This document shows, one piece after another, positions 20,101-28,036 of a stretch of 63,953 bases of DNA. Each line of letters starts with the position of its first letter. The first letter of the stretch is position 1. A model generated the notes under the pieces. That model was not told where the DNA came from, did no database searches, and saw only the letters and a list, made by a program, of their open reading frames with translations. The position numbers and the translations under genes are program-made. Source of the stretch: Mycobacterium sp. UM_CSW (GTDB lineage: Bacteria; Actinomycetota; Actinomycetes; Mycobacteriales; Mycobacteriaceae); the NCBI RefSeq assembly GCF_000455205.1, contig NZ_AUWQ01000046.1:1-63953 (forward strand), read 5' to 3'.

Positions 20101-20364
20101 GTGGAAACCCTGCTGCAACGCGGCCGGCCAGAGGATCTGGATGGGGCTGCCGGAGCGGTGGAGCGGCTGGCCGCCCTGCCGACCGAGCCCGGATTTGTAT
20201 TGTTCGACGTTGCGCTGCTGCGGTTGCATGCATTGCTGGCGCGGGCTCGCGGTGAAGACGCCGCGTATCACGACTTCGCCGAGCGCTATCACGCGACGTC
20301 AACATCATTTGGCTTCGAAGGACACATGGCGGCGGCGCAGGTACTACTGGAGCAAAACGCGTAG
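17185..20364 (+). CDS. Zinc-ribbon / class III cyclase-homology / AAA ATPase regulatory protein
   Basis: A 1059-aa multidomain protein. Residues about 8-27 form a double CxxC zinc ribbon (CATCEIE and FCDSCG). Residues about 38-215 are a class III nucleotidyl cyclase domain with metal-binding Asps in LFADVVGS and KFTGDGIMAVF. Residues about 235-500 are a STAND-type AAA ATPase with Walker A GPVGIGKS near 262 and Walker B VIEDAHW near 383. The remainder is helical, TPR-like repeats. In the cyclase domain the usual transition-state segment VNxAxR reads VGMAQR, so the Asn is Gly and activity may be weak or lost. The ATG at 17185 follows a purine-rich AGGGG. Target unknown. Confidence 0.85.
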   Translation: MAAAASTCATCEIELREGARFCDSCGSPITPQQSAEYKQVTVLFADVVGSMDIAEAVGAERLREIMADLFDRCAAIVDRYAGTVDKFTGDGIMAVFGAPIALEDHALCSCLAALDIQDAVQELAGQVQSRDGIHLQLRVGLNSGEVIAGDVGSNPWNYTAVGLQVGMAQRMESVAPPGGVMLSESTARLVDEVAALGTPENVVLKGVEDPVVAWPLLSMRTGRFHYSRRVSKLVGRSWELATLTALLDRSVAGRGCVVGVVGPVGIGKSRVVDEIVAVAIPRLIRVFSTYCESHTGEVPFLVVERLMRAAFGVEDMSDHQARALLRERVPAADHADQVLLEDTLGIRDPDDELPDIAPDARRRRLTALVCDAALASTAPTVYVIEDAHWIDPSSESLLADFISVVPRTHSLVLITYRPEYTGALSQLAGAQKISLTPLSFSDTKALVAQLLGTDPSVAGLVERIAERAAGNPFFVEEIVRDLTDRNVLQGAPGAYLNASGSTDVAVPATLQAAIAARIDRLDGATKATLNAAAVIGVRFRADLLAALADCSTLDNLVHAQLVEQVNFTPVAEYAFRQPLIQTVAYRSQLKAGRAALHTRLAAALAERDPVSADENAALIAEHLEAAGDLAAAFGWHMRAGTWLTRRDIRAARMSWQRACHVADRLPGDQPGRAAMQIAPRALLSLSAWRFGGRVDDTVFDELHELATAADDKASLAMGMAGQIMALNTYGRYRQAAAMVTEFVNLLDSLGDPVLSVTLRPGALTAKFGAGELAEVVRLADRIIDEARADPQNDDTLFGSSSRIATMMRAAARMCWGAPHWRQDVDHAVALGDEIEPGTRSIMLLHIYGIGVVNGLLVPDAAMLRESEQALRAAEERGDQFALAWARFLRGLILVQLDDAHRAQGFDLLAQSQVTGSQDRLNQAALQQLKVERAKEQSRAGDLDNAIAQLRAVVEAHSATDPTTFHAAATAAFVETLLQRGRPEDLDGAAGAVERLAALPTEPGFVLFDVALLRLHALLARARGEDAAYHDFAERYHATSTSFGFEGHMAAAQVLLEQNA

Positions 20365-20393
20365 TTGCAAAGACGCGCCCCGCGCGCGAGGTG

Positions 20394-21341
20394 CTAGGCC
20401 GGCAGCTGCTGCGCCGCCTGGTGGTCGTGGGTCGGGATGATCGTCACCGCGTGCCGCGCCAGGTGCAGCCGGTGCAGCGTCCGGAAGGTCTGATCGCGGT
20501 CCACGTCGACCAAAGCCCCTGGATAGCTGGACTTTTGGCGGACCTTCTCGATCTGCAGCCGGTGCCAGGCGGCGTCGCCGGCGATCAAGATCCATCCGCG
20601 GGCGGTGTGGGCGAGCACCCCGACGCTGCCCGGGGTGTGCCCGGCCAGGTCCACCAGCAGGACGGAGCCGTCGCCGAAGAGGTCGTGGCTTGCGGTGAAG
20701 GTCAGCACCGCCGGACCGTCCAGGTCGTATTCGGTGAGGCGCCGATCGCGCAGGGAATCGCGGACACCGCCCACGGGCGCCACCGGGCCGGCGCCGACCC
20801 ACTCGTTTTCCTTGCGGTGCAACAGCACTGGCAGCTCGGGCAGGTCCAGCAGCCCCGACACGTGATCCCAATGCGCGTGGGTGGGCAGCGCGAAATCCAA
20901 CCGCGGCGTTTCCGGCAGCCGCGCCAACGCCGCGACGGTTGGAATGGTGTCCGCGGGGGGCCGGACCACGCCACGCAGCACGGCGGGTAGTTGGGCGATC
21001 GCCCGCTGATCGACGTCGGTGCACACGGCGGGGTCGACGATGAACGTGGCCTCCGGGTGCGTGACGATGAACGACGTCAGCGAGTTCTCCACGCGCGCAG
21101 GGCGGAACGTGCCCTCGACGATGGTGGCCGTCGGCACCGAGCGGGGCACCTGCGGCAGCGCGGTCACCGCGACGGTGCCGCGGGGATCGGGCAGTCCCGC
21201 GTCGGTGATGCTGCGGATGAGACGCCCGTCCAGCCGCCGCGGCCACACCAGACCGCGAACGAGTCCGGTTGCCGCGCTGCAGCATTCGAGGACGGTGGGG
21301 GAGCGGACGGGGTCGGGCAGTCCGGCCTTGGTGGCGGTCAT
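20394..21341 (-). CDS. Metallo-beta-lactamase-fold hydrolase
   Basis: A 315-aa protein starting MTATKAGL at 21341; the frame continues upstream but overlaps the next gene. The MBL signature THAHWDH supplies the HxHxDH metal ligands at about residue 160. Later ligands lie in LAGHTPGS and LIAGDAAW, and PTHDH gives the final His. A 60-residue N-terminal extension precedes the hydrolase domain. The family includes lactonases, glyoxalase II types and sulfatases, so the substrate cannot be named. The ATG overlaps the stop of the PPOX gene by 4 nt, making a two-gene operon divergent from a MerR regulator. Confidence 0.85.
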   Translation of the reverse strand: MTATKAGLPDPVRSPTVLECCSAATGLVRGLVWPRRLDGRLIRSITDAGLPDPRGTVAVTALPQVPRSVPTATIVEGTFRPARVENSLTSFIVTHPEATFIVDPAVCTDVDQRAIAQLPAVLRGVVRPPADTIPTVAALARLPETPRLDFALPTHAHWDHVSGLLDLPELPVLLHRKENEWVGAGPVAPVGGVRDSLRDRRLTEYDLDGPAVLTFTASHDLFGDGSVLLVDLAGHTPGSVGVLAHTARGWILIAGDAAWHRLQIEKVRQKSSYPGALVDVDRDQTFRTLHRLHLARHAVTIIPTHDHQAAQQLPA

Positions 21342-21784
21342 GGCAGCTCCACCCGCACGATCGCGCTGTCGGCCCAGACGCGACGGTCGCGGGCGCGCCG
21401 CAGCTTTTCGCCGACGCACAGGTCCCCGTGGACGTTGGTCACGCCCGGAACCTTGATCAGCGGGACGATGTTCCATTGCCAGCCATAGCGCCGGTGCAGC
21501 AGGCGGTTGGCCCGCTCGGCGTCGGCGCCGGACAGGATCGTCGCTCGGCCGGCCAGCGTCGTGGCGCCCGGGCGCACCCGTCCCCGGTAGTCGCAGGCGG
21601 CCAGTTCGACATCGCGACGCGCCGCCAGCCGCCTGGTCTTCGGCCCCACCTTGGTCCGGAACACCAGCGCGTCGCCGTCGAGGACGAACCAGATCGGGGT
21701 GTCGACCGGGGTGCCGTCGCGGCGGAAGGACCGGAGCAGGGCGTAGCGGGCGCGGCTCAGCTCGTCGAGCGTGGGAGTATGCAT
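21338..21784 (-). CDS. PPOX-class flavin/F420-binding protein
   Basis: A 148-aa protein starting MHTPTLDEL. It resembles the Rv1155/Rv2074 split-barrel family that uses F420H2 or FMN: PVDTPIWFVLDGDALVFRT, then KTRRLAARRDVELAACDYRGR. A TTG start at 21796 is possible, but the ATG at 21784 is preferred. It is the first gene of the minus-strand operon with the MBL-fold hydrolase and faces a MerR gene across a 59-bp gap that holds a palindrome. A redox role responding to the MerR signal is inferred. Confidence 0.82.
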   Translation of the reverse strand: MHTPTLDELSRARYALLRSFRRDGTPVDTPIWFVLDGDALVFRTKVGPKTRRLAARRDVELAACDYRGRVRPGATTLAGRATILSGADAERANRLLHRRYGWQWNIVPLIKVPGVTNVHGDLCVGEKLRRARDRRVWADSAIVRVELP

Positions 21785-21798
21785 GCTCCCAGTCAACG

Positions 21799-21818
21799 AC
21801 TTAGAGTTAGCTCGAAGT
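21799..21818. promoter_or_regulatory. MerR-type operator between divergent genes
   Basis: ACTTAGAG and CTCGAAGT form a 7-of-8 inverted repeat around a 4-bp TTAG centre, the usual size for MerR-family dyads. On the minus strand a TTGACT (complement of 21816-21821) overlaps one end and could be the -35 of the PPOX-MBL operon. A further AGCTCGAG copy follows at 21821-21828. Confidence 0.55.
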
Positions 21819-21843
21819 CAAGCTCGAGTTTTCGGGAGGCGCC

Positions 21844-22245
21844 ATGGCCCCAACCCTGACGATCGGGGAGGTGGCGCGCCGGGCGGGGGTGGCGGCCACC
21901 ACGCTGCGTTACTACGAGCAGATCGGATTGGTGTCGGCGCCGGCGCGGCTGGGCGGCCAGCGCCGTTACGACGATTCGGTGCTCGCCCGCCTCGAGGTGA
22001 TCCGCCTGTGCAAATCGGCCGGCTTCGCGCTGGAGGAGATCCAGCTGCTGTTCGCCGACGACGCGCCCGGACGCCCCGCCAGCCGGGCCCTGGCCGAGGC
22101 AAAGCTGGCCGAGATCGACGCGCAGCTCGAGTCGCTGGCCCGGGCGCGGGCCGTCATCGAATGGGGGATGCGCTGCACGTGCCCGTCGATCGACGCCTGC
22201 ACCTGTGGGATTCACACCGCGCAGGCGGTCCCTTACGCGATCTAG
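21844..22245 (+). CDS. MerR-family regulator with a C-terminal cysteine cluster
   Basis: A 133-aa protein with the winged-helix start LTIGEVARRAGVAATTLRYYE and dimerisation helix (ALAEAKLAEIDAQLESLA). The C-terminus holds four cysteines in MRCTCPSIDACTCGIH, arranged C-x-C-x5-C-x-C. Metal-sensing MerR proteins and SoxR also use C-terminal cysteines, but the spacing differs from the SoxR 2Fe-2S motif, so a metal or thiol sensor is more likely. GGGAGG precedes the ATG. It is divergent from the PPOX-MBL operon and 16 nt before a VOC gene. Confidence 0.9.
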   Translation: MAPTLTIGEVARRAGVAATTLRYYEQIGLVSAPARLGGQRRYDDSVLARLEVIRLCKSAGFALEEIQLLFADDAPGRPASRALAEAKLAEIDAQLESLARARAVIEWGMRCTCPSIDACTCGIHTAQAVPYAI

Positions 22246-22261
22246 GACTCGAGGAGCAGCA

Positions 22262-22741
22262 ATGACCCAACCGCAGCCGATCGCCGTGCAGAACTTCTCG
22301 CATATCTGCATCGGCGTCTCCGACATCGAGGCCTCCGTGGCGTTCTACACCGCGGTGCTCGGCATGGATGTCGTGTTCGACGTCGAGTTGGCAGGCGCCG
22401 GACTGGACTCGGTGACCGGCGGCGCGGCGCAGCAGGGCCGCATGGTCGGCGGTCTGATCGGCGCCGCGATGGTCGAGCTGCTGTCGTTGGGCGCGGTGCC
22501 GGAGACCCCGAGCGGCCCGCACCTGGGCTATACCAACATGTCGTTCCGGGTCGACGATCTCGACGCCACCTACGACTCCGTCCGCCGCCACCACCCCGGC
22601 GTGCGCGCCGAGGCGCCCGTCGACATCGGTGGCGTGCGGATGTTCTTCATCTACGATCCCGACGGCACCCCGATCGAACTGCTCGAATTGCCCGGCGGCG
22701 CCTCGACCACGGTGCAGCTGTGGCGCCCCGATGCCGGGTGA
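22262..22741 (+). CDS. VOC/glyoxalase superfamily protein
   Basis: A 159-aa protein with two beta-alpha-beta-beta-beta modules. Module 1 opens NFSHICIGVSDIEASVAFYT and carries the first His; module 2 ends FFIYDPDGTPIELLEL with the typical Glu ligand. The family covers glyoxalase I, extradiol dioxygenases, fosfomycin-type resistance proteins and epimerases, so the reaction is not assigned. A GAGGAG ribosome site precedes the ATG. It is probably co-transcribed with merR, which points to a detoxification role, as inference. Confidence 0.85.
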   Translation: MTQPQPIAVQNFSHICIGVSDIEASVAFYTAVLGMDVVFDVELAGAGLDSVTGGAAQQGRMVGGLIGAAMVELLSLGAVPETPSGPHLGYTNMSFRVDDLDATYDSVRRHHPGVRAEAPVDIGGVRMFFIYDPDGTPIELLELPGGASTTVQLWRPDAG

Positions 22742-22814
22742 TGTGTTCCGCGCCACAACACACGGACGTACGCTCACCAAGGGCTGTGCTGATCCGGCGG
22801 CAAGGAGAACGGAA

Positions 22815-24641
22815 ATGACGACAACCGAACGTCCGGCAACGTTGTGCGAGGCGTTCCAGCGCACCGCGTCGATCGAGCCGGACGCCGTCGCGCTGCGGAC
22901 TCCCGGCGGCACCCAGACGCTGACGTGGCGCGAGCTCGCGGAGCAGGTGCGCAAGGTCGCCGCCGGCCTGGCGGGCCTCGGGGTGGGGCGGGGTGACACG
23001 GTGTCGCTGATGATGGCCAACCGGATCGAGTTCTACCCGTTGGAGATCGGCGCCCAACACGTTGGTGCCGTTTCGTTTTCGGTTTACAACACGCTGCCCG
23101 CCGAGCAGCTGACCTACCTGTTCGAGAACGCCGGCACCAAGGTCGCGATCTGCGAGGAGCAGTACGTCGACCGCATTCGCGCCAGCGGCGCGTCCATCGA
23201 GCACATCGTCTGCATCGACGGCTCGCCGCCGGGCACCATCTCGGTCGACGACCTCTATGCCGCCGCAAGCGACGACTTCGACTTCGAATCCACCTGGCGG
23301 GCGGTCAAACCCGACGACGTGGTCACGCTCATCTACACGTCCGGGACCACCGGAAACCCCAAGGGCGTGGAGATGACCCACGCCAATCTGCTGTTCGAGG
23401 CGTTCGCCCTCGACTCCGTGCTGCCGGCCGAGTTCGGTGACCGGGTCACGTCGTTCCTGCCGACGGCGCACATCGCCGACCGGGTGCAGGGTCTCTACAG
23501 CCTGGAGGTGTTCGGCTCCCAGGTGACCACCGTCGCGGACGCGCGTGCCATCGCCGCCGCGCTGCCCGACGTGCGGCCCAACGTGTGGGGGGCGGTGCCC
23601 CGGGTGTGGGAAAAGCTCAAGGCCGCAATCGAATTCGCCGTGACTCATGAGACGGACGAGGTCAAGCGGCAGGCGCTGCAGTGGGCGATGTCGGTGGCCG
23701 CCCGGCGAGCCGCAGCCCTGGTGGCCGGCGAGGAGATGTCGGAGGAGCTGGCCGGCGAGTGGGCCAAGGCCGACGAACTGGTGTTGTCGAAGCTGCGGGA
23801 GCGACTCGGCTTCGGCGAACTGCGCTGGGCGGTCTCCGGTGCGGCGCCGATTCCCATCGAGACGCTGGCCTTCTTCCTCAGCATCGGCATCCCGATCGCC
23901 GAGGTCTGGGGCATGTCGGAGCTGAGTTGCGTGGCGACCGTGAGCCATCCGGCCGAAGCTCGCCTCGGCACCGTCGGCAAGTTGCTGCCCGGCCTGGAGG
24001 GCAAGATCGCCGACGACGGCGAGTTGCTGGTCCGCGGTCCGCTGGTGATGAAGGGTTACCGCAAGGAACCCGCCAAGACCGCCGAGGCGATCGACGAGGA
24101 CGGCTGGCTGCACACCGGCGACATCTTCGAGGCCGACGCCGAGGGCTATCTGCGGGTGGTGGACCGCAAGAAGGAGCTGATCATCAACGCGGCCGGAAAG
24201 AACATGTCGCCGGCCAACATTGAGAACACGGTGCTGGCCGCCTGCCCGATGGTCGGCGTGATGATCACGATCGGGGACGGCCGGCCGTACAACGCCGCGC
24301 TGATGGTGTTCGACGCCGACTCGGTCGGCCCCTTCGCGGTCCAGCACGGGCTGGCGGATGCGTCTCCGTCCGCGTTGGCGAGCCACCCGGACGTCATCGC
24401 GCAGATCGCCGCGGGTGTCGCCGAGGGCAACGCCAAACTGTCTCGGGTCGAGCAGATCAAGCGCTTCCGGGTATTGCCCACCGTGTGGGAGCCGGGCGGG
24501 GACGAGATCACGCTCACGATGAAGCTCAAGCGCAAGCCGATCATGGCGAAGTACGCGGCCGAGATCGAGGAACTGTATTCTCCCGACCTTCATCCCGACG
24601 TCCACGAGCCTGCCGAAGCCGCGACGGTGCAGCCGGCGTGA
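22815..24641 (+). CDS. fadD11: Long-chain fatty acyl-CoA/AMP ligase FadD11
   Basis: A 608-aa adenylate-forming enzyme that activates fatty acids through acyl-AMP. The P-loop YTSGTTGNPKG lies near residue 175, the A5 region WGMSE near 370, then GWLHTGDIFE and VDRKKELIINAAGKNMSP, with the catalytic Lys near the C-terminus. In Mtb the equivalent is split into fadD11.1 and fadD11 (Rv1549/Rv1550); here it is one intact gene. AAGGAG precedes the ATG. The stop overlaps the possible GTG start of plsB1, so the activated acyl chain may feed PlsB1. Confidence 0.92.
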   Translation: MTTTERPATLCEAFQRTASIEPDAVALRTPGGTQTLTWRELAEQVRKVAAGLAGLGVGRGDTVSLMMANRIEFYPLEIGAQHVGAVSFSVYNTLPAEQLTYLFENAGTKVAICEEQYVDRIRASGASIEHIVCIDGSPPGTISVDDLYAAASDDFDFESTWRAVKPDDVVTLIYTSGTTGNPKGVEMTHANLLFEAFALDSVLPAEFGDRVTSFLPTAHIADRVQGLYSLEVFGSQVTTVADARAIAAALPDVRPNVWGAVPRVWEKLKAAIEFAVTHETDEVKRQALQWAMSVAARRAAALVAGEEMSEELAGEWAKADELVLSKLRERLGFGELRWAVSGAAPIPIETLAFFLSIGIPIAEVWGMSELSCVATVSHPAEARLGTVGKLLPGLEGKIADDGELLVRGPLVMKGYRKEPAKTAEAIDEDGWLHTGDIFEADAEGYLRVVDRKKELIINAAGKNMSPANIENTVLAACPMVGVMITIGDGRPYNAALMVFDADSVGPFAVQHGLADASPSALASHPDVIAQIAAGVAEGNAKLSRVEQIKRFRVLPTVWEPGGDEITLTMKLKRKPIMAKYAAEIEELYSPDLHPDVHEPAEAATVQPA

Positions 24642-24655
24642 ACGGGGGACCGGTG

Positions 24656-26545
24656 ATGTCGGCGCGCGAAATGGGTCGTACGGGGGTGCGAAAGCTGCTG
24701 CAGCGCACCGGGATTGTCGATGAGTCGACGACGCCGTTGCCGACCGATCCCGACGAGGTGGTCGAGCTGTTGGCGGCCCCGTGGTACAACGAGCGGCTGG
24801 CCAAGCTGGCCGAAGAGCTCGGGCGCGATCGCGACGACGTGCGCGCCGAGGCGGCCGGCTACCTGCGCGAGATGGCGCCGTCGCTGGACGAGCGGGCGGT
24901 CAGGGCCTGGCGGAGCTTCAGTTGCTGGCTGATGCGGGCCTACGACATCCTCGTCGACGAGGATCAGATCGCCCAGCTGCGCAAGCTGGACCGCAAAGCG
25001 ACTCTGGCGTTTGCCTTTTCGCATCGCTCCTACCTGGACGGGCTGCTGCTGCCCGAGTCGATCCAGGCCAACCGGCTCTCGCCCGCGCTCACCTTCGGCG
25101 GCGCGAACCTGAACTTCTTCCCGATGGGCGCCTGGGCCAAGCGCACGGGCACGATCTTCATCCGCCGTCAAACCAAGGACATTCCGGTGTACCGGTTCGT
25201 GTTGCGCGCCTACGCCGCCCAGCTGGTGCAAAACCACGCCAACCTCACCTGGTCGATCGAGGGGGGCCGCACCCGGACCGGCAAGCTGCGCCCACCCGTG
25301 TACGGCATCCTGCGCTACATCAGCGATGCCGTCGACGAAATCGACGGCCCCGAGGTGTATTTGGTGCCGACCTCGATCGTCTACGACCAGTTGCACGAGG
25401 TGGAGGCGATGACCGCCGAAGCCTACGGTGCGACGAAACGGCCGGAGGACTTCCGGTTCCTGGTCCGGCTGGCGCGACAGCAGGGCGAGCGGCTCGGGCG
25501 CGCCTACCTGGACTTCGGCGAACCGCTGCCGCTGCGCAAGCGCCTGGAGGAGTTGCGCGCTTTGGATACCTCGGCATCCGGCAGCGGCACCGAAATCGAG
25601 CGGATCGCACTGGACGTCGAGCACCGGATCAACCGCGCGACGCCCGTCACCCCCACCGCGGTGGTCAGCCTCGCGCTGCTGGGCGCGGACCGATCGTTGT
25701 CCATCAGCGAGGTGCTGGCCACCGTGCGTCCGCTGGCGAGCTACATTGCCGCGCGGAACTGGACGGTGGCCGGCGCCGCCGACCTGACGAACCGCTCGAC
25801 GATCCGCTGGACGCTGCACCAGCTCGTCGCCTCGGGCGTGGTGAGCGTCTACGACGCCGGCACGGAACCCGTCTGGGGCATCGGAGCCGACCAGCACCTG
25901 GTCGCGGCGTTCTACCGCAACACCGCCATTCACATCCTGGTCGATCGCGCCATCGCCGAGACGGCACTGCTCGCCGCGGTCGAAGACGCCGAGAATTCCG
26001 TGGACCGCCTGGTTCTACCGACGACCGTGCGCGACGAGGCGCTGCGCCTGCGCGAGCTGCTGAAGTTCGAGTTCTTGTTCTCCGCGCGGGCCCAGTTCGA
26101 GAAGGAACTGGCCGGCGAGGTGCGCCTGATCGGGCGGGTGGAGGACACCAGCAAGGCCGCCCCCGCGGCAGACGTGCGGGGGCTCCTGGAAAAGGCCGAC
26201 CTGCTGCTGGCGCACCTGGTGCTGCGCCCGTTCCTGGACGCCTACCACATCGTCGCCGACCGGCTGGCCGCCTACGACGACGAATCTTTTGACGAGGACA
26301 CGTTTCTCACCGAATGTCTAGAGGTGGGCAAGCAGTGGGAGCTGCAGCGCCGAATCGCCAACGCCGAGTCGCGGTCGATGGAGCTGTTCAAGACCGCGCT
26401 GCGGCTGGCGCGGCACCGCGAGTTGGTGGACGCGTTCGAGGACCCCCAACTCGCCCAGCGACGGCGCGAGTTCGCCGACGAGATCGCCACCGCCATCAGG
26501 CGCGTCAACACCATCGCGGAGCTGGCCCGGACGGCGGCGAACTAG
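24656..26545 (+). CDS. plsB1: Glycerol-3-phosphate acyltransferase
   Basis: A 629-aa homologue of Mtb PlsB1 (Rv1551, 621 aa). It acylates glycerol-3-phosphate as the first step of phospholipid and triacylglycerol synthesis. Acyltransferase block I is SHRSYLDG near residue 122 (HX4D), block II has GTIFIRR, block III is EGGRTRTGKLRPP and block IV YLVPTSIVYD. The start MSAREMGR at 24656 matches the Mtb N-terminus; a GTG at 24638 overlaps the fadD11 stop. Confidence 0.93.
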   Translation: MSAREMGRTGVRKLLQRTGIVDESTTPLPTDPDEVVELLAAPWYNERLAKLAEELGRDRDDVRAEAAGYLREMAPSLDERAVRAWRSFSCWLMRAYDILVDEDQIAQLRKLDRKATLAFAFSHRSYLDGLLLPESIQANRLSPALTFGGANLNFFPMGAWAKRTGTIFIRRQTKDIPVYRFVLRAYAAQLVQNHANLTWSIEGGRTRTGKLRPPVYGILRYISDAVDEIDGPEVYLVPTSIVYDQLHEVEAMTAEAYGATKRPEDFRFLVRLARQQGERLGRAYLDFGEPLPLRKRLEELRALDTSASGSGTEIERIALDVEHRINRATPVTPTAVVSLALLGADRSLSISEVLATVRPLASYIAARNWTVAGAADLTNRSTIRWTLHQLVASGVVSVYDAGTEPVWGIGADQHLVAAFYRNTAIHILVDRAIAETALLAAVEDAENSVDRLVLPTTVRDEALRLRELLKFEFLFSARAQFEKELAGEVRLIGRVEDTSKAAPAADVRGLLEKADLLLAHLVLRPFLDAYHIVADRLAAYDDESFDEDTFLTECLEVGKQWELQRRIANAESRSMELFKTALRLARHRELVDAFEDPQLAQRRREFADEIATAIRRVNTIAELARTAAN

Positions 26546-26596
26546 CCACGGGTGACCGGCGGGAGATCTAGCCCCGAAGATCGCACCACAGGTGCC

Positions 26597-28036
26597 TCAG
26601 TAGGCAGGAGTGCCGGCCGCGCTCGCCTGCCGAACAGGTGCCTCGGCCGACGGCCCCGACCAGGCGATGTACCCGTCGGGTCGCACCAACACGGCCGGAC
26701 CCTGGTCGGCCCGCTCGGCCTGCAGTGTGCCGGGTGCCTCGACCGGCGCGGCACCGTGTTCGCGCACCAAGACAAATCCCCCCGTGCGTAGCAACTGGGT
26801 CAACCGTCCCTCGACCAGGGGTATCTGGGTGGCCCGCGTGCCGACCAGTCCGCGCCGGCCGTAACGCAGCGTCGTGCCGGCAAAACTGCCCGCCACCAGG
26901 TCTCGCACCGCAGGGATCCGAAGCAGGCTGGGAGCCAACAGGTTACGCAGCATCCGGGCCGGCCGCGGATGCAGCGTAGCGGCGCGGGCCATCAATCCGG
27001 ACTGGAACAGCACGCGTTTGCCGATCGGGTGCCGCTCGTCGTGGTAGGAGTCCAGCAATCGGTCGTCGGCGCCACCGAGCACGGCATCCAACTTCCAGGC
27101 CAGATTGGCGGCGTCCTGGATGCCGGTGTTCATGCCCTGGCCGCCCATCGGGGAGTGCACGTGCGCGGCGTCACCGGCCAAGAACACTCGGCCGTGCCGG
27201 TACTGCTCGACTTGTCTTTCGTCGCAATGGAATCGGGACTTCCAGCTGATATCGATCACACCGAAGTCGGTGCGCATGGCCCGGGTGAGGATGTCGACGA
27301 TCTCGCCGTCGTCGACGGGTTCACGGTCAGGCACCTGGTGGTCGCGGTCCCACACCATCGCCCGATACCACGAGCCGTCCGCTTCGTGGCGGTCGTAGGG
27401 CGCCAGGAACCCCAGGACGTCCCCGGTGGCTCCCACCGTCAACCCTCCGTCGGAGGGTCCGTCGGCGAGCTTGACGTCGGCCAGCACGATCGACATCAGC
27501 ACCGTCTTGCCGGGAAAATCGGCGCCCAGCAACGCTCGGACGCTGCTGTGGGCGCCGTCGGCGCCGATCACATACCGCGACCGCCAGGTCTGCTGATGCG
27601 CGGGATCGCCGTCGTCCTTCGGCCGGGCGGTGACGGTGACGCCATCGGCATCCTGGCCGAGCGCGATCACCTCGATGCCGCGGCGGATGTCGGCGCCCTC
27701 GCCCGCCGCGTAGCGGTGCAGCGCCGCGTCGACGTTGGTCTGCGGGGTCACCAACACGAACGGGTACGGAGAGTCGAGGTGGGTCAGGTCGATGCGGGCC
27801 CCGGCGAACAGTTTCACGCCCGGCGCGCGGTGCCCGAGCGCCAACAGGTCGTCGGCCAGCCCCCGGGCGTCGAGGACCTCGAGGGTGCGGGCCATGGTGG
27901 CGAACGCGCGACTCGACGGGTTTTCGGTGGGCCAGCGTTCCAGCACCACGACAGATCGCCCGGCGCGGGCCAGGTCGCCGGCGGCGGTCAGCCCCGTTGG
28001 GCCCGCGCCAACCACCAGCACGTCGACCGTGCTCAT
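26597..28036 (-). CDS. FAD-dependent aromatic-ring monooxygenase (PheA/TfdB, FAD_binding_3 type)
   Basis: A 479-aa flavoprotein hydroxylase. Motifs are GAGPTGLTAAGDLARAG near the N-terminus for FAD, the middle DGAHS motif (GADGAHSSVR), and GDAAHVHSPMGGQGMN near residue 280, which contacts the flavin ribityl chain. The family hydroxylates aromatic or polyketide substrates and includes rifampicin monooxygenases; no specific substrate is claimed. The start overlaps the stop of the 135-aa gene by 4 nt. The operon diverges from a TetR gene with paired operators, typical of an inducible catabolic or resistance function. It stands where Mtb has frdABCD. Confidence 0.9.
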   Translation of the reverse strand: MSTVDVLVVGAGPTGLTAAGDLARAGRSVVVLERWPTENPSSRAFATMARTLEVLDARGLADDLLALGHRAPGVKLFAGARIDLTHLDSPYPFVLVTPQTNVDAALHRYAAGEGADIRRGIEVIALGQDADGVTVTARPKDDGDPAHQQTWRSRYVIGADGAHSSVRALLGADFPGKTVLMSIVLADVKLADGPSDGGLTVGATGDVLGFLAPYDRHEADGSWYRAMVWDRDHQVPDREPVDDGEIVDILTRAMRTDFGVIDISWKSRFHCDERQVEQYRHGRVFLAGDAAHVHSPMGGQGMNTGIQDAANLAWKLDAVLGGADDRLLDSYHDERHPIGKRVLFQSGLMARAATLHPRPARMLRNLLAPSLLRIPAVRDLVAGSFAGTTLRYGRRGLVGTRATQIPLVEGRLTQLLRTGGFVLVREHGAAPVEAPGTLQAERADQGPAVLVRPDGYIAWSGPSAEAPVRQASAAGTPAY

